A stretch of 64,000 bases of DNA from Hemibagrus wyckioides (Eukaryota; Chordata; Actinopteri; Siluriformes; Bagridae), in assembly GCF_019097595.1 (NCBI RefSeq), contig NC_080717.1:15789836-15853835 (forward strand), in the 5' to 3' direction. Made by a program: the position numbers and the translations under genes. Shown piece by piece: positions 47,940-57,520 of the stretch (its first letter is position 1; each line of letters starts with the position of its first letter). Below the pieces are notes generated by a model. The model did not search any database and was not told the DNA's origin. It saw only the letters and a list, made by a program, of their open reading frames with translations.

Positions 47940-48354
47940 CTGTTCTCACAGTTTGCTGTAGGGTCTTGTGTTTGGACACTGTGCAGTTCATGTACAACCT
48001 GTTGAATCAGCTGGTCAGGATGCGCTCTATTATCTGTAGAAGGTGAGAATGAGAGGGAGGGTCAAAGGAGTTTGGCTCTCTTCAGCCTGTCGAGGTGCTG
48101 CTGGGTCTTCATGGCTAGAGAGGTGCTGTTGAGAGACCAGGAGAGGCCCTCCATCATGCATAAACCAAGAAACTTGAAGCTTTCAATTCTCTCCACAATT
48201 GTTCCATTGATGTACAGTAGTAAGTTGTCTACTCATTAACTCCAGAAGTCAATGATCATCTCTTTAGTCTTAACTGCATTAAGAGATTATTGTCTCTACA
48301 CCATTCTTGGCCATCAGCAAACTTGATGATGTGAGTAAACAGCAATGGCCTGAG
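47940..48354 (-). mobile_element. Second LINE fragment (same family as 45.7-46.5 kb)
   Basis: Shares with 46.19-46.50 kb the blocks 'ttctcacagtttgctgtagg', 'gtttggctctcttcagcctg', 'gtgctgttgagagaccagga' and 'ccacaattgttccattgatg', in the same orientation. It retains some sequence the other copy has lost (for example gttcatgtacaacctgttga). It lacks the 3' UTR. Confidence 0.7.
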
Positions 48355-48378
48355 CAATCACACACACACACAAAAAAA

Positions 48379-48552
48379 ACATGTCAGTAGGTGGATTGGC
48401 TACTCTAAATTGCCCCTAGGTGTAAACATGTGTGTATGGTAGATTTTGATGGACTGGCATCCCATTCAGTGTGTATTTCCACTTAGTACACAGTGTTCCT
48501 GATCCAGATCCAGCGCTACCAGGATAAAACAGTTACTGAAGATGAATGAAAT
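48379..48552 (+). mobile_element. SINE 3' part repeated after the LINE fragment
   Basis: Repeats the 89-bp segment seen at 47851-47939 and then continues through 'ccagatccagcgctaccagg' to a 'gttactgaagatgaatgaa' tail, the usual 3' end of this fish repeat. The LINE fragment is therefore bracketed by direct copies of the same SINE segment. Confidence 0.6.
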
Positions 48553-48924
48553 AATTATTATTTGAATACAGTAAATATACACCTTCACAATAAGAAGAAC
48601 TAATTGTAAACTCTATACTGTATATAGACTGTATATAAGCTGCTCAAAAAGGATACAGGATGCTAATACTGGGGTACTTCTATTTATTCACTCCAAGCTA
48701 TAAATTTTCAGATTGTTAATGCAATTTGTTTGAATTAGAATATTTGATATTGATTGATATAAAGAAGAAAAACATTCCAATGCTTCAATTTTATATATTA
48801 ATTCATCACCACTTTGCATTTGGTGCTATTTTTTCTCAGGACCATCATGTTTGCATGTGAGGGCTATTTATGCTCCAGAGTGAAAAGCAGCTATGCAACT
48901 GCATATAGCGCAGGTGCATGTTGC

Positions 48925-49260
48925 AGCCTATATAGGGAGCACTCACAGCCGGTTTTGCAGCCGATGTGTGTTATGATTTATCCGTTATGATGTATCCGAT
49001 TTGAATGAAAGAGAAAGGGAAGGAGAGAAAGAGAGAAAGCATCGCTGACGGTGATGATCAGAGACGTGCGCTGCATGCAAAAGCACAACGCGGCCATTGA
49101 TTATCACTAAAATGAGAGCGTAGCGTCGCGAACGGAGCACAGCGCCGTCAATGGGTCCGCTCTCGTCGGAGGACGCACGACTAAAAACATACCCCAGCCT
49201 TGGATATGGCACTAAAGATATAGAGGATTCATCTCTTCTTATGAAGGTGGCAGTGGCAAG
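48925..49260 (+). promoter_or_regulatory. Likely promoter and 5'UTR exon of the GPR101-like gene
   Basis: A TATA-like word (tatatagg at about 48929) is followed by a locally CpG-richer stretch (49.06-49.18 kb: gcgtagcgtcgcgaacgg, cgtcggaggacgcacgac). The possible first exon would end at a donor gtggcaag|gtaaaa at 49260/49261. An acceptor (tttaatctcctag) before 49734 would join it to the coding exon, leaving a 473-bp intron. Known GPR101 coding sequence is uninterrupted and preceded by 5'UTR, which fits. The transcription start itself is not determinable from sequence. Confidence 0.45.
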
Positions 49261-49777
49261 GTAAAAAAAAAAAAGAAAGAAAGAAAGAAAGAAAATAATA
49301 ATTACACGGGTTTTTAAACGATTTGGACAGCGACGAGAGCGACAGCTTCTTTGTGTCCAGAGAATCCGCGCTTGGCTTAACAATGGAATTTGACAGCTGT
49401 GCTTTCCAGCTGTTTTGTCACCGCTGTGAAGGAGAAAAACGGCTTACAGATTGACCAAAGTGGCATTAGCTCAGTCAGCTGTGGGTACTCTAAGATATAC
49501 CGAAGAAATATTAAGGAGAACATGAAACAAGTAGCTGTCATGATGTGGCACTGTATTCACTGGTGATTTATGCTCTAACAGATCTGATCTAAGAATGTAA
49601 GTCGGATTTGGTTATCCATGTTGAATGTACATTGTAGAAATAGCTGAATAAATGATAGATTTTGTGATAACGAGATCTGTCGTGCTGTTGAATATAGACA
49701 CTCAGTGCACCTCCATTGTATTTAATCTCCTAGGTGAAGACTGAGACAGCAGAAAGCCTTGTACAGCTTGTCAGGTG

Positions 49778-49859
49778 ATGTTGCTGGGGTGTAAGAGGCC
49801 GCCACATGCATCATCACCCACTTAATCAGCATCACCATGCCCACAATGCAGGATCCTAG
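49778..49859 (+). other. Two upstream ORFs before the GPR101-like start codon
   Basis: uORF1 (49778-49825) encodes 15 residues, MLLGCKRPPHASSPT. uORF2 (49806-49859) encodes MHHHPLNQHHHAHNAGS, overlaps uORF1, and its stop lies 20 bases downstream of the main ATG. Overlapping uORFs of this kind generally lower translation from the main start. Whether the transcript includes them depends on the true 5' end. Confidence 0.5.
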
Positions 49860-51117
49860 CATGAATTATAACTTGAGTGCAGTGCCCTGGGACCCTGGTG
49901 CCTTCCAGCCACCCTCGCTGACAAACAGTGCTGTGAAGATGGTGGCCATATCAGCTATTGTGTGCATGTCTCTCTTTGGCAATGTGGTGGTACTGCTGGT
50001 GTTCCAGAGAAAGCCACAGCTGCTGCATGTGGCCAATCGCTTCGTGCTCAACCTGCTGCTGGCCGACCTGCTACAAACGGTGCTTGTCATGCCATTTGTT
50101 ATTGCTGCCACCGTACCTGAGGTTTGGCCACTGGACACCCGTCTGTGTCAAGCTCTGGTGGTGCTCATGCACCTTTTTGCTTTCACTGGGGTAAACACTA
50201 TTATTGTTGTGTCAGTGGATCGCTACCTGGCCATCATCCACCCACTGTCATATCCAACACGCATGACCCCTCACCTGGGCACTAACCTGATTGCTCTTAC
50301 CTGGTTGGTGAGCTTGCTGCAGAGCACCCCACCTCTCTATGGCTGGGGAGCTATCGATTTCGACCGACACCATAATGCCTGCACCATGGTGTGGTCCTCC
50401 AGCCACTCATACTCAGCACTGGTGGCTACTCTTTCCTTTTGGCTGCCTGTGGCCATCATGCTTGGCTGCTACTGGATGGTGTTTAGGGCAGCCCGGCGGC
50501 AGAATGCTTTGGTGCACCCTGTTCAAACGAACCACCCTCCAGACTCAGGCTCCAGTCCCCACAGGCAGCAGCAACAGCCACAACAAGAAGGCTCCTTCTC
50601 AGCCACGAATCCTGCCAGGAACAGACACCGACGCTTCCACTACCACTGCAAGGCAGCAAGGGTGGTTTTCGTCATCATGGCCTCCTATGTGCTCAGTATG
50701 GGCCCGTACAGTGTTTTGAGCACCATTTCCATACGTTCCCGCACTGCTGTGCCACCGTGGCTGGCCTCATTGGCACTTGTCCTCTTTTTCCTACAGTGCT
50801 GCCTACACCCGTACATCTACGGCTACATGCACCGTAGTGTGCGCAAGGAGTTCTTGGCGCTGCTTTGTGGGCCACGATGTGGACAGACCCGTCCAGGGCG
50901 AGGTTCGGCTGTGGACAGCTGCTTCACAGTGACAGATGGGCGATCAGCACAGATGCATATCCCCAGCCACATGACCCGCATATGTTCCCTCCAGACTTGG
51001 GAAGAAGGGACAACATCATCCTCACCTATAGCCCGGAGGTCGAAGGAGAGCCACAAAGAGACAACGTCTGTGAGCGTGAGCTCCGAGAGAGAGCTTACTC
51101 TGCATAGCACCAAGTGA
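49837..51117 (+). CDS. gpr101-like: GPR101-like class A orphan G protein-coupled receptor
   Basis: Single coding exon, 426 residues. N-terminal sequon NLS at residue 12. Seven membrane spans by motif: GNVVVLL (TM1, about 35-56), LLLADLLQ (TM2), C104 at the start of TM3 pairing with C182 in ECL2, DRY at 128-130, W156 in TM4, P204 in TM5, P290 in TM6, and HPYIYGY at 324-330 in TM7. Segments QRKPQLL, VDRYLAIIHPLSYP, LQSTPPLYGWG and FFLQCC-HPY-YGYMH are those of GPR101 (family knowledge). GPR101 couples constitutively to Gs in mammals, acts in pituitary/hypothalamus and raises cAMP; that role is inferred here. ICL3 is only about 50 residues (Gln/Pro/Ser-rich) against roughly 200 in human GPR101. 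C344 is a plausible palmitoylation site. The context caccATG supports the start; later Met4 and Met9 are alternatives. Confidence 0.93.
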   Translation: MPTMQDPSMNYNLSAVPWDPGAFQPPSLTNSAVKMVAISAIVCMSLFGNVVVLLVFQRKPQLLHVANRFVLNLLLADLLQTVLVMPFVIAATVPEVWPLDTRLCQALVVLMHLFAFTGVNTIIVVSVDRYLAIIHPLSYPTRMTPHLGTNLIALTWLVSLLQSTPPLYGWGAIDFDRHHNACTMVWSSSHSYSALVATLSFWLPVAIMLGCYWMVFRAARRQNALVHPVQTNHPPDSGSSPHRQQQQPQQEGSFSATNPARNRHRRFHYHCKAARVVFVIMASYVLSMGPYSVLSTISIRSRTAVPPWLASLALVLFFLQCCLHPYIYGYMHRSVRKEFLALLCGPRCGQTRPGRGSAVDSCFTVTDGRSAQMHIPSHMTRICSLQTWEEGTTSSSPIARRSKESHKETTSVSVSSERELTLHSTK

Positions 51118-51743
51118 AATGACTGTTTTATGTTTGTAATATTCTTGAGGCAGACGAAGACATTAACTTGCATGACAGGGTCAAAAGTAATTAGTCCAGG
51201 TGACTAGGTTTATGTCTTAAATGTCTGACTGCTAATCCAGTAGGTTTCATCACTTTTATCTTGATATATTGCTAGACGTTTAAAATGGCCTGAGTGACTG
51301 AAAATCTTCATAGACACTGACTGAGCGGTTAGTAGATATTATTTGTCAGTTTCTTAAAAGTGAAATTCAAAGGGTCAAATACACAGAAAACTCATTGTAT
51401 CTCTGATATTTCTATTAGTACCTAAGTCGTTTAAGCTGGTGGACACACATTGCAAAAATGCTATTCTAATGTTCTTGAAGCAAGAAATAGTTGATATAGT
51501 ACTGAACTATTAAGAAATTATAAGTTAAATGTAGTATATTTTGTACTATTTTTTGATATAGTAGGGATTTACATGTATGTCATTTGGTGATGCTATGTGC
51601 AATATTTGTAAGTTCAACCAAAACAAATATTTTGGGTCCAAAAATGTGTCAGAGACAGAGAGAAGCTCTGACATTTAAACAATAGTGTGACAAATCTTGC
51701 TGTGGTATCTCAAATGCATGGGCGGAGATAAACTTTCATGAAA

Positions 51744-51749
51744 AATAAA
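51744..51749 (+). promoter_or_regulatory. Candidate poly(A) signal of the GPR101-like gene
   Basis: AATAAA in a local gaaaaataaatgttt context, about 630 bases after the stop codon. It is the first canonical hexamer I see downstream on the plus strand. The cleavage site is not determinable. Confidence 0.4.
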
Positions 51750-52205
51750 TGTTTTATAATAATAATAATAACAACAAAAGCAGATGGACATCAAAATTAC
51801 AGGTGGGCAACAAGCAACATTTTAACAAGGCATTTATTAACAAAAGTAAACAATGCTTCAAGATAGCTTTTACAAATTTACACTTTACCTAGAAGGCTGG
51901 CTGTATGTGGAGGTTGGTGTTTCTCATGAGAGCATTCAGCCTCTCGAGGTGTAGTACAGTGTGTATATTGTCTTACTTCTTGACCACTATAAATTCTTGC
52001 TTTGTTGGCTATAGAGCAGTCTGCTGTTTAAAGCTGTATAGTATTACACTAGCCTTAGGAGAAACAGAATTAAATTGGTATACCCACCAAATGTTCAGAG
52101 GGATGACAATCCCCATGGGCACTTCATGTTCTGGAGGTGGACCACAGCAGGAAGAGCAACCTCTTTCACATCTGTATTCAGTTTTTCTTCCCCATAATAC
52201 ACTCA

Positions 52206-52425
52206 TAGGGCTGCACAATATAGTCATAATATGTTCAGATCTGGTTGCTTTACACTGAAACACTGTACAACAGAGGAAATTATTACCGACATCATGCCGT
52301 TATTATTTACATATCCCTCAGATCCTGTTTTAAAGTCTCACAGCATGATTCAGGAGTGTGTTTATTTGAACCTTGCAGAAGCCAGTATCACAATACTGAT
52401 TAACAAACAATATATTGTGCAGTCC
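52206..52425. mobile_element. hAT-type MITE
   Basis: The ends are inverted copies of each other: gggctgcacaatat on the left and atattgtgcagtcc on the right, the signature of a common fish non-autonomous hAT family. Internal sequence is AT-rich and non-coding. No clean 8-bp target duplication is visible. Confidence 0.5.
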
Positions 52426-54146
52426 TACTTAACCAGTGACAAAGAGCAATATTTGTCATGCTTAGCGATGAAACTGGGAGAACAAAACACTGATAGACTT
52501 TCACTACTGGCTAGTGAAGTAAAAACACTGGAAATGTCCTCCCTTATAGAAACATTTAAAAAAAAAAACCTCATCTATATTAGTTTTATAATCGTCTGAC
52601 TTGACTGTCTCTATTTGTAAAGTTTTATAGCCTTAGGACACATCTGTTATTTCATACACAACACAGTTAATTGTGTCTGCTGGTTTGGTTGGTTCTTTTT
52701 TATATGCATCGTCAACCAGATTGTTAAGCTTACAGTATGGAACAATAGACATGAAATCTGGTTAAAGTTAGTACCTCCCAAGAAAAGATGATTTAATCAA
52801 GCACCTGGTCTTGGGAACACCTTACATTATATTTGTTTATTTATTTTCATTTTACAATGTACAACTTAAAAATGTTGGGGATGCGTCAAGCACAAACTCA
52901 GCCCAAATGAACCTAAATTCTAAATGAAATTGAATAAACCTGGAAGTGTTAAAGCTATCGAGATTTAATCTATTACAATTATCATCATCATCATAGTCCC
53001 TGTTCATCTAGACTGTTTTGAATATTTGATTTGTTAAACCTGTATGTGTTTTCAACAAGGTTATCAGTCATTTCCATGTAAATGCCAAGATCTGCTGACT
53101 CGATTCAACCACCCTTTGTTTTTCTGCAGGAACTCAAACGCTTAATGAGTAAATAATTAAGATCCTTATAATGCAAGGCATTTTTGGTAAAACTTGTACT
53201 TCTATTAAGAACAGAATTGTTTTAAACCATGTAGATGAATATTGTAATGATTTATATTGTGTTTTATTTTTGCTTCATGATGCAGGAATCTTTAAGTATA
53301 CCTCACATGACTTTCTGAAGCTCAGTAGCAGCCGTGAGCGTTCCAATTAAAGTCCTTGAAGCAAAGCTTTCCGGGTATTGAATTCTTATTGCTCTAATGT
53401 CAAACTCTTGGTCATTTATTAAATCAGTGCTTTGTTTTACATGAAATTCAGTGTGTGATATCCATAAAAATTAAAAGTTGTTGACTAATAACCAATTATT
53501 AGTGATATCATGAAAAATCTCTCATATGTTTTATTATTATTATTATTATTTATTTACAGACCTTTTCACCTTTTGGCTTAAACTATTTTATAAAACGGAA
53601 ATAAAAATGACAAATGTTTTACTATTCAAATTATAAAAAAAAAAAAAAGAAAAGGAAAAAAAAAAAAGAATGAACATATTTGGAGAACAATATAAAACCA
53701 TAATATATATAAGAAATTCAATATAAGAAATCTAAATGTCTGCTCTAGACTGATAGCAATTTGTGCTTAAGGTTCAGGTAGCTGATCATCTCCCTTACAG
53801 ATTCATTTGATCACAGTGTCCCCTCATTCTTTTACAGTTTCTAATGCCCACCACCTTCATTGACAAGTTAAGTATTTCACATGCAAATATTTGAGCCTGC
53901 TCAGAGTTCTGCTTTTCTCTCTCGTCAGCTTGTCAATCCCATTCATAACATTCAAGCCTATTCATTTTGCAAACTAAATCAACCAAATTCCATACAGTAG
54001 AAACAGAATTATGAGAGTATAGCTAGTTTACAAGCAAAAAAAAAAAAAAAAAAAAAGGACGACACTCCCCCAACAGTCTGCCAAAGCTGAACAACTTTCC
54101 TCATTTCCTCACATTGTCCAGAGAGTCCAATGCTGACATTTCCAAA

Positions 54147-54214
54147 TTAGTCCACCTTCACAACACTGTAGATTTTATTTACAAACCAGAAACAGGCGAA
54201 AAAGCCAATGGTGC
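54147..54214 (-). CDS. tm9sf2: tm9sf2 last coding exon (exon G of those seen)
   Basis: An acceptor tttccacag precedes 54214. The 68-bp coding part reads (G)TIGFFACFWFVNKIYSVVKVD and stops at 54147-54149. It completes the last transmembrane helix and ends with the C-terminal K-x-D signal that holds TM9SF proteins in the Golgi through COPI binding (family knowledge). The phase-2 entry matches the donor of the preceding exon, with the first Gly split across the junction. An Asn replaces the Thr found in the human protein at VxK. 3'UTR follows to the left. Identity to TM9SF2 rather than TM9SF4 rests on the sequence of this and the upstream exons. Confidence 0.95.
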
Positions 54215-55298
54215 CTGTGGAAAGACAAGACAGATGAGACAAGGTGCAATCAATTCAACTATAAATCATTCAAAGCATTTGGACAAGAAATGTAGCATTT
54301 ATGAAAATTCTGTACATAAAATGTTCATGTATGACTGAGTATTTTCTCAATATTATATTATCAAGTTTAAAAATAGCTTAGTCGTTTTAATACTGGTGAC
54401 GAAGAAAAATAATTTCAATGAATGGGGGGTTAAAACCAATAACATTTAGATATTTAAACCAATAAAATTAGCCCTTTGATTGAGACAACGGAAACAAAAC
54501 ATTAGGAAGAGATATCCTATGCACTGCAAAGTTTTTTATGAAGCACGTTTCCCCATTTAGTTGTCAATTAATGGCTTTCAGTTCTCTCTGAGCTTTACCA
54601 TTTATAGGTGTCACTTAATACAAGTCAGCTGTGCCATGAACAAGTTTGGTACCTTATCAGTGATTGTCTTCTATCAACGATTTCTTTTATCAATGGATTA
54701 AACATTTCGAAATCCGCTAGTATTTTAAAATCAGTTTGGACTGTGAATCTAACAACAAATAGAATACAGCTTTAGACATACAAAGAGGGAGAGAATGAAA
54801 ACCGTGATCCACAGCTATTAGAAGTCTGTACAGGTTTAATGCATCCCACGTATCGGCATGCGTGGGTGTTTTCAACCTGGAACAGCTAGATCGTGCTGTT
54901 ACCATGTCTGACCATCTCTACCTAGAAAATATAAGCACCCTGGGTAGTGTGTATGGCAGGCTGTACACAAACATGTTCTGTTTCTCTGTGAATTCCTGTT
55001 TTCATATCTTAAACGTTGCGGTAATTGTGCTTTAGCCAGCGTTTCTGAAGCATCTATTAGATGCCATGGCAACATATAAACCAGGAGCCTGATATTTATT
55101 ATGAAAACAGCAGTGCCAAATCTAAGACACTAATAGCATAGCCATACAGAGTCCTACAATCATATGTGATCATAAGGAGTGCTCTGTGTAATGGCCAATT
55201 GATTCAGTAATGACTGTAAATGCTCTAGGCCCCTATTATCTACACAAACTATCAGCGTTAAAGAAGACCATTATCATTTGACAATGGAAACCACAAAG

Positions 55299-55421
55299 CT
55301 AGGATTCAGCTTGTAAGCGTTTCAGGAAGATGGGACGCAAAATAAGGTCAGCAGTCAGTGTGCTGTTGATATAGAACGGCGTCTGCTTGGGTCGTAGCTG
55401 ATTTCCTTTAGCCTGCACCAA
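55299..55421 (-). CDS. Candidate terminal exon of unknown origin inside a tm9sf2 intron
   Basis: On the minus strand a long pyrimidine tract (cagttttttttttccctcag) directly precedes a 40-codon open frame ending in TAG. It reads LVQAKGNQLRPKQTPFYINS... and ends PIFLKRLQAES. I do not recognise it. If spliced to the upstream tm9sf2 exon (donor at 56599) the phase would give only four residues, VGAG, and then a stop, so it would act as an alternative short C-terminus of tm9sf2. In its own frame it would have to belong to another gene, and no partner exon was found. It may be a pseudo-exon. Confidence 0.25.
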   Translation of the reverse strand: MVQAKGNQLRPKQTPFYINSTLTADLILRPIFLKRLQAES

Positions 55422-56598
55422 CTGAGGGAAAAAAAAACTGGGAAGTATTAGATTAAAGCCAATGACTGGGCTACTGTCTCAAACAATAACACTAACAAGT
55501 GGCTGAAATATTTAGAAGTCCCTTTATTTACTCTTTCCTAAACACCTCTAGTGAAGCATAACATGAAGTGAAGAGGAAAAATAGGGAGAAAGAAAAAAAG
55601 AAGAAGAAAGAGAAGGAGAGAAAATAAAATAAAATCAAGCAATAGGCTTGTGCCCTGTGTGGGTTAACTCGGTTACTACAGTAACAGCTCATTTACTGCT
55701 AGTTACTATACTGAAAATATTTCATGTAAATCAGATGCATCCCAAATCGCATACTTATGAATAAATGGAATAATTCCAATAAGAGGAAGTGCGTTGTAAG
55801 TACCTAGATGATGCAGCTATTCAACAAAAAATGCTGGACACTTCATTCACATTGTGTTATTTATTCTTTTCTTTTTTTTTTCTCCACTGTATTCTACTAG
55901 TGGCATCACATTAAGTACACCTGACGTCATTTGCCACTGACTGGAGAACGCCTTATACTTCCTGATAGTAAAAAACCATTAGTGTTCCATTTGAGACAAT
56001 ACTACCCTTCTTTAATTCATAGTGGAAGTGTGTGTATTATGTCATTTGGGATACAGGTATAATATTCCCAATAGTATTTCCCCATTTCCAAAAATGTACA
56101 TTTAAACATGATTAAATTTTGCATTTGCTCAATGATTTGTCTTCTAAAATCACAAAAAGAGGTGTGAGGTGATGAAAAAAGGTTTGGCCATGGAAAAAGC
56201 AAATATCTGTCAGAGTAAGCACACAGAGGCTACAGTTAAGATGTTCTGCTTCAGAGGAATGGTGACAGGATACAGGATACAAATCCTCATTCTAAAATGG
56301 TTACCCAATGCAGGCCACTGCGGAACATATTGACTTTTATTCCCCATCACAGGCTGTGTAAACAGAGCAGATGGACTACTCCCTGCCCTTTCCTGGTTCT
56401 TTCTATAGTGTAGTATGATCATATATTAAAATTAACGCTTGCTGCCAGGCTGGTGGATTTGACTGATGGCTCGTTTTTTTAAATAGCGTTAAACAATGTC
56501 ATGGCTGCGTGGTTGGAAAGCATTTAAAAATTACATTACACTGTCTTATCAGTGAAGCTTTTCTATGAAAATGTCAGCTGTTCAGACTTGCCACTCAC

Positions 56599-56770
56599 CT
56601 GTAAAGAGGAAGAATATGAGAACCATTATCATGGTGTAGCCAAAGTAAAGAATGGTGCTGGCTGCTCCTTGGATTTGAAGTTTGGAGAAGAAATAATGCA
56701 CAGCATAGATGAAGAGATAAACTGCGGTAAATCCACTAGTGAGGAATGATCGCCACCACCAGTGATAATC
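56599..56770 (-). CDS. tm9sf2: tm9sf2 coding exon F
   Basis: 172 bp with acceptor ttctgtttacag and donor ttacag|gtgagt. It encodes DYHWWWRSFLTSGFTAVYLF, then YAVHYFFSKLQIQGAAST and ILYFGYTMIMVLIFFLFT. These are two of the C-terminal membrane helices of the nine-helix TM9SF fold and the loop between them. Phase 0 in, phase 1 out. The DYHWWWRSF loop is highly conserved in the family. Confidence 0.95.
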
Positions 56771-57154
56771 CTGTAAACAGAAGAAAATACAGACACAAGT
56801 CTCTTAAAATCTGCCATCATTGCAAGTTTCATGTGTCTTTTTTATACAGTGTAAAAAGACATATTTGAGACCAAGACTCATTTGCCTTAGGGCTTTCTGC
56901 ATGAAATCACTATAAAATCCTATATTTAAAGCCCTAAGTAATAAGTATTACAGTCTACTGCCCTCCGTCCTTAAGCACTGTAACCCACTGGCCTTTTCTT
57001 GATGTAAAATACTACACACACACCATGTAGATCTGTGAAGAATCTCACATATTCATTCACTATCAATCACATCAGATATTACAAATATATTCATACATTC
57101 CTGAATGCACATGACTTTTAAACCCTTTATGATATATGCAGTCTACAGCCTCAC

Positions 57155-57266
57155 CTCAGCACACAAATGAAAGTAGCAGAGCAGAATTGTGGCTTCTGAA
57201 CATGTGATGAGGAGGATAATAAACACCAGGAACAGGAAGCCAAACATATAATACATCTGATGAGAC
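57155..57266 (-). CDS. tm9sf2: tm9sf2 coding exon E
   Basis: 112 bp with acceptor ttgtacttgcag and donor gctgag|gtgagg. It encodes SHQMYYMFGFLFLVFIILLI and then TCSEATILLCYFHLCAE, one membrane helix and the start of the next. The first base completes the Trp codon begun in the preceding exon. Confidence 0.95.
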
Positions 57267-57368
57267 CTGCAAGTACAAAATGTCAGAAAAACGTCCTGTT
57301 TTCATCTTACAGCATCAGTGGGGTGTATAAGTCTTATTGCTTGAATAATTCATGAGAATGAATTATAC

Positions 57369-57520
57369 CAGATACTGTTGAGAATGAAGAAGAGCTGGAT
57401 GAAAATGCAGCCGAAGGGCAGGATGCCACCCATGATGATGCCTGGAATAGGTTTGGTAAAAAAGGACTGCTCTGGGATTTGCCTAGGGATCTGGTTTGTT
57501 CGCACTGGTAATTCAATCAC
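57369..57520 (-). CDS. tm9sf2: tm9sf2 coding exon D
   Basis: 152 bp with acceptor tatttcttacag and donor agtatctg|gtataa. It encodes [20 protein letters not shown], then [19 protein letters not shown] and [25 protein letters not shown] is the most conserved stretch in TM9SF2/4-type proteins. TKPxPG and [13 protein letters not shown] distinguish TM9SF2 from TM9SF4 (from memory of the human sequences). The 5.2-kb intron upstream of this exon hosts the Tc1-like and hAT remnants. Confidence 0.96.

Larger units (their letters stand above)
51118..54146. other. Convergent intergenic region: 3'UTRs of the GPCR gene and tm9sf2
   Basis: A poly(A) signal for the plus-strand GPCR gene is plausible at 51744-51749. 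The minus-strand tm9sf2 3'UTR extends leftwards from 54146, with candidate AATAAA signals on the minus strand near 53.53-53.55 and 53.26 kb. The middle holds a MITE (separate entry) and A-rich runs (53.63-53.67 kb and 54038-54057). No other coding sequence is seen; the 122-codon open frame at 52231-52599 overlaps the MITE. Confidence 0.55.

Noticed and set aside
52231..52599. 122-codon plus-strand open frame downstream of the receptor
   Set aside because: Begins inside a hAT-type MITE and has no recognised content; A-run at its end.
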